DNA from: Candidatus Saccharimonadota bacterium
GTDB lineage: Bacteria > Patescibacteriota > Saccharimonadia > Saccharimonadales > Saccharimonadaceae
Direction of reading: 5' to 3'
Length of the DNA stretch: 51,993 bases
Assembly: GCA_030523715.1 (NCBI GenBank)
Contig: JAUNHY010000008.1
Coordinates: 1-51,993, forward strand
Shown here piece by piece: positions 15,266-23,299 of this stretch. Within the stretch, counting starts at the first letter, position 1. Each line of letters begins with the position of its first letter. The notes below the pieces were generated by a model. The model did no database searches. It was not told the DNA's origin and was given only the letters and a program-made list of their open reading frames with translations. The translations under genes were made by a program, and so were the position numbers.

Positions 15266-16048
15266 TTATTTTGTACTAAATAATTCGTAATCTAACTTCT
15301 TGTAGCTGCCATCACCAAAGAAGACAATATTTTCAATTCCAGACCCCTCGTCTGTTTCCATAGTCGCAACGGCGCCCTTATATTCTTCTAGCTCGCCGAG
15401 ATCTTTTACGGTCCACTCAATCTTCTTATTATCAAAATCGTATGTAGTGTACTGTAGGCTGTAGGCATACATTTTGCCATCTTTATCGATAATAACAATA
15501 TTATTATTTGATAAACCATTGCCAAATATCGCACCAGATATATAAGCGACATTACTATTTTTTAACTTATAACCAGTAAACTTATAAACATCCTGCTCGT
15601 TACCGATAATCGCATAATCATTTATTTTCTTTACATCAATAGAATAGGTGCCATAAGTACCAAAAGCTTCAACATTTTTTACTGCAATCTCATAACCCTG
15701 ACCATCGACGTAATAATGAGGGCTATAGTAGGCCTCACCATCGGACGTAACGATAAGAGAGCCATATATATAATCCACCACATATCCAGGGTGCCCCGCC
15801 GACTCCGTTGAGCCTTCATCGTCACCGCCATCGTCTACTTTATTGTCGTCAGCAGTATTAATGCAGTTCGTCGTGTCTTTATTTTTTGCAATTACTTTAT
15901 CGTATACGATATATCCACCCATGCCTAAGGCAATCAGTGCAAATACAATACATAAAATTCCTGTCGCACCACCTTTTTTCTTTTCCGGTGCCGGCGCTAC
16001 TGATGTTTGCGCCACTGTAGTGTTAGACATTTGTTCAGCTGTATCCAT
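15266..16048 (-). CDS. Membrane-anchored surface protein, paralogue 2 of 3
   Basis: 260 residues with the same plan as its neighbours: cytoplasmic segment with PEKKKGG, membrane helix GILCIVFALIALGMGGYIVY at about 28-47, shared motif DTTNCIN, then a Gly/Asp linker and a Tyr-rich ectodomain. The ectodomain has short pattern similarities to paralogue 3 (YGTYSI-like, GYKL, followed by an internal DKDGKMY). SD AGGAAAGG lies 6 nt before the ATG. It is separated from paralogue 3 by 15 nt and from paralogue 1 by 12 nt, so the three are one operon. Confidence 0.6.
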   Translation of the reverse strand: MDTAEQMSNTTVAQTSVAPAPEKKKGGATGILCIVFALIALGMGGYIVYDKVIAKNKDTTNCINTADDNKVDDGGDDEGSTESAGHPGYVVDYIYGSLIVTSDGEAYYSPHYYVDGQGYEIAVKNVEAFGTYGTYSIDVKKINDYAIIGNEQDVYKFTGYKLKNSNVAYISGAIFGNGLSNNNIVIIDKDGKMYAYSLQYTTYDFDNKKIEWTVKDLGELEEYKGAVATMETDEGSGIENIVFFGDGSYKKLDYELFSTK

Positions 16049-16060
16049 ATCAATCCTTTC

Positions 16061-17020
16061 CTATTTCACTATCGAATTATTAAACGACTCGTCGTAGCAG
16101 CTATCACCCTTGAACGCCGCCCGTAATTCATCCGTATTATAATCACCGCAACTAAGCGCTTGCTGGGTTATCGTAAAGAACTTCCATTCGCTATCTTCTC
16201 CTTTGCGATAGAAGATAATGGCCGCATCCAATACTCCACCCTCGATTATCTGATATGGTTCAGTGCCGCCGTCTCTAATTTTATTTTCATTAGCATAAAG
16301 ATAGACCGTCTCCTCATCATCTTTCATCCAATCTGCACCTTTCTTATAGGCATCAATCAGGTCTTTTACGAACTCTTTTCTAGTTTCAGACAACCACTTC
16401 GTATTGGAGCAAGAAACTGTCCCCGGCATACTAGACGTCGATGCAACACAGACAAATCCATCGTCGTTCATATAATACAAATCGCCATCGCCGAAGAATA
16501 GCCCCTCGCTAACCTCAGTGCGTTTTAGATTATGATTCTTCATAATCTTATCAATCATACTAATGTAATTATCTTTTCCCTGTCCTGCATAAAAATCAGC
16601 GTTATAGCTATTGGATATATACCAAGCTTCATAAGATTTTACTATTGATGTCGCATATCCATCCTCAAATTCATACGGCACGCCGCTATCAAAGCTAAGA
16701 TATGTCCTAAAATCAGTCGCCCCCTCAAAGAAGTCATTCATCCCTTTATAAATATCCATCACAATTGTGCGTGTTTCTTCGTCAACTTCAGTATCAGTTA
16801 ATTCTTTTTTCTCTGGCGGGGTTAGAATTTCTGGTTTCCCATCGTCTTTTTTACCAGAATTCACCTTGTCGTAGACAATATATCCGCACGCACCAATTGC
16901 AATCAGTGCAAATACAACGCACAATACCTTTAATACCGGACTCGGCTTCGCTTTTGGTAGCGGAATTGAATCAGCCGGCTTTACTTCTGGCCTCTGTTCA
17001 AACTCACCCTTTTCTTCCAT
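16061..17020 (-). CDS. Membrane-anchored surface protein, paralogue 1 of 3
   Basis: 319 residues. The anchor KVLCVVFALIAIGACGYIVY (about 31-50) matches the two downstream paralogues, preceded by a Pro/Lys-rich cytoplasmic part. The ectodomain (about 75-319) is unrelated in length and composition: it is mostly helical, has four cysteines (SCSN, VCVAS, LSCGD, DSCYD) that could form two disulfides outside the cell, and contains no recognised domain. A -10 TAAAAT and SD GAGGG precede the ATG, so this is the first gene of the operon. Confidence 0.6.
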   Translation of the reverse strand: MEEKGEFEQRPEVKPADSIPLPKAKPSPVLKVLCVVFALIAIGACGYIVYDKVNSGKKDDGKPEILTPPEKKELTDTEVDEETRTIVMDIYKGMNDFFEGATDFRTYLSFDSGVPYEFEDGYATSIVKSYEAWYISNSYNADFYAGQGKDNYISMIDKIMKNHNLKRTEVSEGLFFGDGDLYYMNDDGFVCVASTSSMPGTVSCSNTKWLSETRKEFVKDLIDAYKKGADWMKDDEETVYLYANENKIRDGGTEPYQIIEGGVLDAAIIFYRKGEDSEWKFFTITQQALSCGDYNTDELRAAFKGDSCYDESFNNSIVK

Positions 17021-17061
17021 TTATTATCCCTCTTATGCTTATCTCTATTTTACCACAACAA

Positions 17062-17096
17062 AAATCGGCGGACATCCATCAGGACACCACCGACGT
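17062..17096 (-). terminator. Probable terminator after the 172-residue membrane protein
   Basis: Minus strand CGGTGGTGTCC and GGATGTCCGCCG can pair imperfectly around TGAT, followed by ATTTTTGTTG. The stem has internal mismatches, so confidence is moderate. Confidence 0.55.
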
Positions 17097-17102
17097 CGGT
17101 AG

Positions 17103-17618
17103 TCATCTTGCAATACATTCAGCAAACAGTTGCTCAATCGCCTTCCGTGTCAGGTAGAAACCCGGTAACCGGTGCTTTGCGTCCGCTTCTTCGACGTTTC
17201 CTGCGCCCACCACGAGATAATCTGCTTCCGTGGCATCATCTTTGCGTAGATATCCATTATACCAACCCGCAAATTGCCAGTTCATGTCACGATATCGCTC
17301 TACGCGCACCAGCTCAAAGTAGTTATCCACTTTTCCGAGCGTCAGTCGAATCTGGGAATGTTTACCGCCAATCGTTGCCGTGTAGTACAGCTCGCCATGA
17401 CTAACATGATACGTCATCGTCGAAATACCATACACGCGCAGCAACCGTTCGAGATCGAAGTACCTACCGCTGCACATCTTCTTTACGACATTCTCAGTCG
17501 TCAGAGTTTTGCGCAACCTGTACAGTTCTGCTATCTGGTACAGCCACATAATGAGTGCCACCAGCACAACCATTGTCATTGAGACCGCAAACAATACCAA
17601 ACGATCATTCGCCGTCAT
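17103..17618 (-). CDS. Small membrane-anchored protein of unknown function
   Basis: 172 residues starting MTANDRLVLFAVSM, with one N-terminal membrane helix at about 7-27 and a soluble C-terminal domain of about 140 residues rich in Tyr, Arg and beta-type segments. A longer in-frame start exists upstream (17675), but AAAGGAAGG is placed 8 nt before ATG 17618. No family recognised. The gene sits directly after thrS with its own terminator, and its codon use (CGC, CAG, GTC) resembles the acidic paralogues and the MATCAP-like gene rather than thrS. Confidence 0.5.
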   Translation of the reverse strand: MTANDRLVLFAVSMTMVVLVALIMWLYQIAELYRLRKTLTTENVVKKMCSGRYFDLERLLRVYGISTMTYHVSHGELYYTATIGGKHSQIRLTLGKVDNYFELVRVERYRDMNWQFAGWYNGYLRKDDATEADYLVVGAGNVEEADAKHRLPGFYLTRKAIEQLFAECIAR

Positions 17619-17680
17619 ATTCAAGACCTTCCTTTCTGAGGTTCTTCGCGAACCACTCGCGACAGATGCTATCATACATC

Positions 17681-17712
17681 AAAAAATCCCCCCTGTACAG
17701 AGGGGATTTTTA
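17681..17712 (-). terminator. Terminator of thrS
   Basis: AATCCCC and GGGGATT pair around a short loop, with T5-T6 runs on both strands. On the minus strand it follows the thrS stop at 17721. Confidence 0.85.
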
Positions 17713-17720
17713 AGCGATTT

Positions 17721-19475
17721 TTATTTGATATTTTTAACAAACTCTACCAAATTGTCTAGCTTTACTTTTTCTTCCGAATCGCGCAAGCGCACACTTACTT
17801 CGCCAGCCTCTACGTCTTTAGGGCCAACAATAATAACGCACGGAATTTTCATCTTGGTCGCTTCGCGAATCTTCTTACCAAGACTCTCATTGCGATCGTC
17901 CACACTCAAACGAACCGCATTATGCTCAATTGGATCATCTAGCTCAACACCTTCAAGCATTTGGCGAATCTTCAAGACATAATCTTTCACGGAGTCATTA
18001 ATCGTAAGAATGCGAATCTGTTCTGGCGCACACCAAAATGGGAACCAACCGGCCGTATGCTCGATAAAGACACTCATAAAGCGTTCAATCGAACCAATCA
18101 AGGCACAGTGAATCATAATTGGCGTTTTCTTGCTGCCGTCTTCGGCCGTATATTCAAGACCGAAGCGTGTTGGCATTGCATAGTCTAGCTGCACCGTTGC
18201 CAGCTGCCATTCGCGTCCCAAAGCATCCACGGCCATAAAGTCCATCTTTGGACCATACATCGCCGCTTCGCCGATACCGATAAAGTAATCCATCTGGAAT
18301 TTCTCGGCCATCTCTTTGATGGAATTCTGTGCCTTCTCCCACATCTCTGGCGTACCAATATAGCCATCACTGTCGTCCTTAAACGACAAACGTAGCTTCA
18401 ACTTCATATCAACACGGCGATACAAATCTTTTGCTGACTCAATCAACTCACCAAACACCATACCAACTTGGTCTTCCGTACAGAACACATGCGAATCATC
18501 CTGCGTAATCGCACGCACGCGGCTTAGGCCACCGAGCTCACCCTTACGTTCATCACGATAAACCATCGTCGTCTCAAGGAATTTCACCGGAAGCTCCTTA
18601 TAGGAGCGCGGCACGCTCGCAAAAATCTGACTATGATGTGGACAGTTAACTGGCTTCAAAGCTAGCTCGTCGCCACTTTCGGAACTCGTAAAGCGTAACA
18701 TCTCTGGGAATTTCTCAAAATGCCCCGAAGTCTTATAAAGGTCAATGCTTGCAATATGTGGAATGCAAACTTTCTGATAGCCACAGCGCTCACGATAACC
18801 ATTCGCAAACGCGGCCAACTTATCACGCAAAATGGTGCCTCTAGGCGTGAAAAGCGGCAAACCAGCGCCAACCAAGTCCGAGAAACAGAACAAACCAAGT
18901 TCCTTACCAATTTTACGGTGATCGCGCTTCTTTGCTTCTTCCTGTTGCGCAATATATGCATCCAACTCTTCCTGAGTTTCAAATGCTAACCCATAAATGC
19001 GCGTAAGCATCTCGCGCTTCTCGTCACCGCGCCAATAAGCACCAGCAACCTTGTCGAGCTTAAAGACCCCGACTTCACCAGTATTCTCTACGTGTGGCCC
19101 ACGGCATAAATCTTCAAAATCACCAAGAGTATAGAAAGAAATCGTCTCATCTTCCGGCAAATCATTAATTAATTCTTCCTTAAACTTCTGACCATTATCC
19201 TTCGCCCATTTCAGCGCCTCTGCACGCGATTTTTCGCTACGTACAATCGGCAACTTTTGCGCAATTATTTTGCGCATTTCTTTCTCTATCTTCTTAAAAT
19301 CTTCTTCGGAAACCTTCTGGCCGCCAAAGTCGATATCGTAGTAAAAGCCATTATCAATAGCCGGGCCAATTCCAAACTGGATTGTTGTTGTGCCAGCATA
19401 CAAATTCTTAACCGCTGCAGCCATAATGTGGCTAAGCGAATGACGCATTTTTTCTATAGATTGTATATCTGACAT
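17721..19475 (-). CDS. thrS: Threonyl-tRNA synthetase without TGS domain
   Basis: 584 residues, class II synthetase that charges tRNA-Thr. It starts at the editing (N2) domain with MRHSLSHIMAAAVKNLY, so the N-terminal TGS (N1) domain of E. coli-type enzymes (about 640 residues) is missing. Editing-domain motif LCRGPHVENTGEVG, class II motif 2 in VYRDERKGELGGLSRVRAIT, motif 3 region IHCALIGSIERFM, and the anticodon-binding domain at 485-584 (EQIRILTINDSVKDY) are all present. SD AAAGG precedes ATG 19475. A divergent strong promoter for the next gene lies close by. Confidence 0.96.
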   Translation of the reverse strand: MSDIQSIEKMRHSLSHIMAAAVKNLYAGTTTIQFGIGPAIDNGFYYDIDFGGQKVSEEDFKKIEKEMRKIIAQKLPIVRSEKSRAEALKWAKDNGQKFKEELINDLPEDETISFYTLGDFEDLCRGPHVENTGEVGVFKLDKVAGAYWRGDEKREMLTRIYGLAFETQEELDAYIAQQEEAKKRDHRKIGKELGLFCFSDLVGAGLPLFTPRGTILRDKLAAFANGYRERCGYQKVCIPHIASIDLYKTSGHFEKFPEMLRFTSSESGDELALKPVNCPHHSQIFASVPRSYKELPVKFLETTMVYRDERKGELGGLSRVRAITQDDSHVFCTEDQVGMVFGELIESAKDLYRRVDMKLKLRLSFKDDSDGYIGTPEMWEKAQNSIKEMAEKFQMDYFIGIGEAAMYGPKMDFMAVDALGREWQLATVQLDYAMPTRFGLEYTAEDGSKKTPIMIHCALIGSIERFMSVFIEHTAGWFPFWCAPEQIRILTINDSVKDYVLKIRQMLEGVELDDPIEHNAVRLSVDDRNESLGKKIREATKMKIPCVIIVGPKDVEAGEVSVRLRDSEEKVKLDNLVEFVKNIK

Positions 19476-19530
19476 CGCTGCCCTTTCATTTAATTAATAT
19501 CTTTACATTATACCATATTATCTACTCAAA

Positions 19531-19559
19531 TTGACTTTTTAACCTGTTTATGCTATAAT
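19531..19559 (+). promoter_or_regulatory. Strong promoter of the MATCAP-like gene
   Basis: -35 TTGACT (19531-19536), 17-bp spacer, -10 TATAAT (19554-19559), nearly consensus. The leader (about 19566-19640) contains CGGGTC and GACCCG arms that can close a stem-loop before SD AAAGGAGG. The same -35 TTGACT/17/TATAAT arrangement precedes acidic paralogue A. Confidence 0.8.
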
Positions 19560-19640
19560 AAACGCAATCGGGTCCCAGACGCGACTGTTTTTCCAGTTCC
19601 GTGACCCGAAATTTGCTCTTTAAAAGGAGGTAGATGTGCG

Positions 19641-20894
19641 TTGTTGTATCGTGATTCAACCAAAGCCCACGACCTTGCTCGCTACATTGCCCAGACCGTC
19701 ATGACTATGAATCCCGTCGCCATGTGCGTACCCACCAATGTCTCCGACATCGAAAAAGAGTGGAAGCTGTGCGCCAAGGCCGGCCACTTCTATAGTCCAA
19801 AATTTACCTACAATGAGGCGGAGCTTCGACGCATTTCCCTGATGGGATATAAAGTCAGCAACTATTGGTCCGAGCTCTCGCTCAACTGTACGCCCCAGAA
19901 CCAAATCGATTCGGCCATCCTCGGCGTTCTTGAATCTCGCGTCTGCGACGCAATTCTCACCGCCGAAATCGCCGCCAGTATCTTGGCCAAAGACGATGCT
20001 CGCACCAAGGAGGCCATCATCGGCATCTATGGCGAGCCGTCCGCTAGTCTCATCGCACTCTGTTACGATCGCATCCAGCGCCCGGGCGCCTATCTTAATG
20101 GTGCCACTTCCCGCTTTGATGCAGAAACTCTGGCGAATCTCCAGGCTATGAAACTGAACGCCGCGGATATCCGTAAACGTTTCCTGGAAGTCTTCAACTT
20201 CTACGGTTTCAAATCTTGGGAATGCATCATCGATCAGCAGGTCACCTCGGCCATCGACGCTCGCGATAAAACCCCTAGCGGCAAGTCGCAGCTCGTTATT
20301 CCGGCCAGAAAAACCGTCGACGGCCGTGCGCTCTGTAGCCTCATCGGGCACGAAATCGAAAGCCACGTCCGCGGCTCCGAAAATTCCCGCGCCTTGTTCG
20401 GCAGACTCTTGGCTAATTCCCCGCTCGAACCGCTCGTCAATCTGCTCGCAAAAGCAGACAACGAAAGTTTCTATGAAGGCGTTGCCAAAATGTCAGACGT
20501 CAACGTTAACGGTGACAATTCTCTGCCACATCCATATTACGTCATCGCAATTGACCGCGCCTTGCACGGCGATAGCTTCGCCGAGGTTGCCCAACTCATC
20601 TATTTGCTCAAGCATACCGGCAATACGACAGTTCAGGAAGCCGTCGATTCTTCCTGGAATATCACGCGCCGCGTCTTTCGTGGCTGCACCGATATGGAGA
20701 AGGGTGGCTATGCGCATACCAAGGATTTTGGTTATATCGACGGTTATTACCGCGCCCAAAACACCCCTACCTCATATCGCGACTATTCCAGCATGACTAT
20801 CATGGATTTACGCCTCTTAGAGGACGCTGGCGTGGACCTTACGCATCCCGCCTACCCCCACCAAGACGCCATCCAGCTCATCGTTGGCAAATAA
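19641..20894 (+). CDS. MATCAP/DUF1704-like metallopeptidase
   Basis: 417 residues, soluble. The motif LIGHEIESHVRGSENSRALFG segment contains HExxxH at residues 237-242, the zinc site of the DUF1704/MATCAP family (HEIGTH in typical members). About 37 residues later YEGVA corresponds to the family's EGLA-like glutamate motif. Eukaryotic MATCAPs remove C-terminal Tyr or Glu from tubulin; bacterial members are uncharacterised, so the substrate here is unknown. The frame has no ATG near SD AAAGGAGG; TTG 19641 (10 nt from GGAGG) or TTG 19644 is the likely start. A six-codon ORF from ATG 19634 overlaps the start. Confidence 0.7.
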   Translation: MLYRDSTKAHDLARYIAQTVMTMNPVAMCVPTNVSDIEKEWKLCAKAGHFYSPKFTYNEAELRRISLMGYKVSNYWSELSLNCTPQNQIDSAILGVLESRVCDAILTAEIAASILAKDDARTKEAIIGIYGEPSASLIALCYDRIQRPGAYLNGATSRFDAETLANLQAMKLNAADIRKRFLEVFNFYGFKSWECIIDQQVTSAIDARDKTPSGKSQLVIPARKTVDGRALCSLIGHEIESHVRGSENSRALFGRLLANSPLEPLVNLLAKADNESFYEGVAKMSDVNVNGDNSLPHPYYVIAIDRALHGDSFAEVAQLIYLLKHTGNTTVQEAVDSSWNITRRVFRGCTDMEKGGYAHTKDFGYIDGYYRAQNTPTSYRDYSSMTIMDLRLLEDAGVDLTHPAYPHQDAIQLIVGK

Positions 20895-20900
20895 GCGCCA

Positions 20901-20932
20901 CCGCCCGACCTCGTGCCGGGCGGTTTTCTTTT
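20901..20932 (+). terminator. Terminator of the MATCAP-like gene
   Basis: CCGCCCG (20901-20907) pairs with CGGGCGG (20917-20923), followed by TTTTCTTTTC. Confidence 0.88.
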
Positions 20933-20968
20933 CTCTAAAAATGTGATATATTTATTACTATCCGACAA

Positions 20969-21045
20969 GGGTCGCTAGCTCAGTTGGCTAGAGCGCCTCG
21001 TTTACACCGAGGAGGTCGGGGGTTCGAGCCCCTCGCGACCCACCA
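20969..21045 (+). tRNA. tRNA-Val (anticodon UAC)
   Basis: Acceptor GGGTCGC/GCGACCC (20969-20975, 21035-21041), D arm GCTC-AGTTGGCTA-GAGC, anticodon stem CCTCG/CGAGG around loop TTTACAC with anticodon TAC, T arm with GGTTCGAGCCCC, discriminator A and encoded CCA. Anticodon UAC reads valine GUN codons. Confidence 0.96.
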
Positions 21046-21232
21046 AATTTGTCTTATTCGAACTTTGTCAGAATGGGCATCCCCGTAAAGCGCGCCGAAA
21101 GGCCGTTTTTTGTTGATTTTACAGGGGTAACGCCATCTGAAATCACCTTATTCAAACGAACACAAATGTGACAAAAATCTATTGTTCGAGTTTGGGTATG
21201 AAAATAAGACCTAAAGTGTCTTAGTCGAACAA
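21046..21232. repeat. Repeat-rich spacer after tRNA-Val, between convergent genes
   Basis: 187 bp with no gene. It holds an imperfect inverted repeat: GGGCATCCCCGTAAA near 21074-21090 against TTTTACAGGGGTAACGCC near 21118-21136. Four scattered TCGAAC/GTTCGA-type words occur (about 21057, 21151, 21183, 21223), the last two in opposite orientation. Such structure next to a tRNA 3' end fits an integration or mobile-element junction, but no duplicated tRNA end was found. Confidence 0.4.
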
Positions 21233-22264
21233 TTAGAAACTATTCCTGAAAGCGTCGTTGTAGGCGGCAATGATCACTTTCCCGTATTTCTCTTTCTTCG
21301 CTTGGCTTATTGGCACTTTCTCCAACTCATTCGGGTCTGAGTAGTTGTGCAGCATTATGATATGAATATCCTGGTTTGTCAGAATCCCACTTGGTGTTTT
21401 CCCTTCAAGCTGAGCCTGGCGTTTGCAGAAGTTCCGGAGATTGGACTGGAACTTACGTTTTGACTGCTCATATTCATAGACACTCTTAGGCCGAGACATC
21501 TTACGCCTTTGAGCTTTTTCTTGTGCATGCTTTTCTTGATACTCTTTCTCAGCTTTAAGAAAACCATCGGCGACTGCTCTCATTTCCTTTTTAGTTGAAA
21601 ATGGCTCTCGTCCAGCATAAGTTTTCAGATCTTTTTTGATAAAAGCTGGAAGTTGATCGGCTCTGACTATATGCTCTCTGTCGTATTTTGTGGCATCCTT
21701 AAGATCCAGGATGCTTTCATAATTTGATACTACAACTAAAGGTTTGTACCAGTTTTTCTCAAATTGTGAACTAAAGAGGACATTTGCAACCTTGCCGCTT
21801 TTTTGACGCCAACGCTGTTTTAGGATTTCCATATGTCTCTGATTCTGAGTAATCGGCGACTCGCGACTAAAAGATTCTTTCCCGTTTTTGATAAGGAGTG
21901 TTCCGTCTTTGCGTATTTTCCAATTTCCGCTCCAGTTCTTGCATTCTATGAGATATACATAGCCTCTAGTTACGACTACGAAATCGATTTGGGCATCGTC
22001 GCCGCCGGCTGTATCATTAATATGAATGCCATGAAGGATATACATGCCGATGCCAGAGTTTTTTAGTTGGAATAGAACGTTCTTTTCACCCTCTACGCCC
22101 TTCTTTAATCCGGCAAGTTTTTGGTTGTTTTCTCTAGAAGGATGGGATTCTAGATATGCTATTTGATTCTGGAGCCCCTCATCATTGGGCTTGAGAACCT
22201 CCGGCTTATGAAAACCGCCGAGTAACACTTGAGCGTTATTAAACAACGAATCCATTAATGCCAT
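21233..22264 (-). CDS. NERD-domain protein (nuclease-related)
   Basis: 343 residues. The NERD fold lies at about 55-175: GVEGEKNVLFQL (57-68), QIDFVVVTRGYVYLIECKNW (92-111) and NQRHMEILK. Asp94, Glu107 and Lys109 match the D...ExK core that NERD shares with restriction-endonuclease folds, so nuclease activity is plausible. The C-terminal 130 residues are highly charged, with a possible coiled coil (EKEYQEKHAQEKAQRRKM). NERD proteins occur alone or with helicases in plasmids and defence islands. It follows a tRNA gene and sits next to a second nuclease-like gene on the same strand, 27 nt apart. Confidence 0.8.
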   Translation of the reverse strand: MALMDSLFNNAQVLLGGFHKPEVLKPNDEGLQNQIAYLESHPSRENNQKLAGLKKGVEGEKNVLFQLKNSGIGMYILHGIHINDTAGGDDAQIDFVVVTRGYVYLIECKNWSGNWKIRKDGTLLIKNGKESFSRESPITQNQRHMEILKQRWRQKSGKVANVLFSSQFEKNWYKPLVVVSNYESILDLKDATKYDREHIVRADQLPAFIKKDLKTYAGREPFSTKKEMRAVADGFLKAEKEYQEKHAQEKAQRRKMSRPKSVYEYEQSKRKFQSNLRNFCKRQAQLEGKTPSGILTNQDIHIIMLHNYSDPNELEKVPISQAKKEKYGKVIIAAYNDAFRNSF

Positions 22265-22291
22265 TTTTACTGCCTATCCTTTGTTTGCATA

Positions 22292-23158
22292 TTAAAATAC
22301 GCTTTCGTTATATCCCATGATGTTTTTTTCGACATGTTTCAGTGTGTCGATGTCAATTTTAGCAATGTCATAAGAATATATTTTTCCCTTACGGGGATTG
22401 AGGACTTTTAGGTATTTTACTCCAACAAACTCATCGTGATATTCGTGCAAGCCCATAATGTAGTAGAGGAGTAATTGCAAAGTGTGCTGGCTAGTTGGCT
22501 CCTTTCTTATCAGCTTTATATCTATAAGCGCATCTTCTCCTAATAAATCTGCGTCACTTGGCGCGCAGTTTTTTGCGCCGATAGCATTAAAGCTGACTCC
22601 TAGTCTAGTTATCTTTTCGTGCGTCATTAGATAGATCTGGGTTGCCTTAAGCATATAGTCTATTATGCTAGCTTCTTCTTCGGCCACTTTATATGGTTTT
22701 TCATTCGGGTCAAAATAACCTGAGCGAAACGCCGTGTCATAACGGACTAACTGAACTGCTAATGAAACAATTTTTCTATAGTTTTCCTTTTTTCTGTTAT
22801 AGCAATCGTAAAGGTTAATCATCAGATCTCTGACTTTATCGAATTCATTTACACGGGTCGCTCCTTTCACAGATGTGAAGAATGAATTCATGATCGCATC
22901 CATTGTTTCTACGCCAGAAGAAATATACATCTCAGTCCTAAGTAGATAATCAAAAAGCGTACCCAGAGATGATGGCGGTATGCCTATATACGATGTCTCG
23001 ACAAGTTGAGCATAAGTATATAGCGAAAACTTATCTTCATCAAAAGACGACTCCGCCATATCTTTAGGATGAATAAACCCGCCCCTTGACTGAATTCCCT
23101 TTTTCAAAGCTAATCTAGATATCGAGAGGCAGCTAACCTCCGTTGATTCATCATTCAT
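22292..23158 (-). CDS. PD-(D/E)XK-like nuclease-fold protein of unknown family
   Basis: 288 residues. The C-terminal third has PSDADLLGEDALIDIKLIRK (200-219) followed by QHTLQLLLYYIMGL (224-237). This is the D...(D)xK plus QxxxY helix pattern of PD-(D/E)XK nucleases (Cas4/RecB-like), with candidate residues Asp204, Asp213, Lys215 and Gln228. The N-terminal two thirds are helical and unrecognised. SD AAAGG precedes the ATG. It is probably co-transcribed with the NERD gene downstream; together they suggest a DNA-processing or defence function, which is inference. Confidence 0.6.
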   Translation of the reverse strand: MNDESTEVSCLSISRLALKKGIQSRGGFIHPKDMAESSFDEDKFSLYTYAQLVETSYIGIPPSSLGTLFDYLLRTEMYISSGVETMDAIMNSFFTSVKGATRVNEFDKVRDLMINLYDCYNRKKENYRKIVSLAVQLVRYDTAFRSGYFDPNEKPYKVAEEEASIIDYMLKATQIYLMTHEKITRLGVSFNAIGAKNCAPSDADLLGEDALIDIKLIRKEPTSQHTLQLLLYYIMGLHEYHDEFVGVKYLKVLNPRKGKIYSYDIAKIDIDTLKHVEKNIMGYNESVF

Positions 23159-23254
23159 CGCGACCTTTCATATCTTGAGTATATCCTAATGAACTTCTTT
23201 TTTCTATTTTCTCGACGGTTAGCTGAGCGGTACCTAGCATAAGTGGCTCCATGA

Positions 23255-23260
23255 TATAAT
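23255..23260 (+). promoter_or_regulatory. -10 box upstream of the Gly-repeat membrane protein
   Basis: TATAAT with a weak -35, about 40 bp before the GTG start at 23300, which has GAAGGAG as ribosome-binding site. Confidence 0.5.
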
Positions 23261-23299
23261 CTAGGTGATTAGAGATAATTCTCAAAGAAGGAGCGAGAG

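Noticed and set aside
19656-20366. Minus-strand 236-codon open frame opposite the MATCAP-like gene
   Set aside because: The plus strand has the metallopeptidase motif, promoter and terminator; the opposite frame is a reading-frame shadow.
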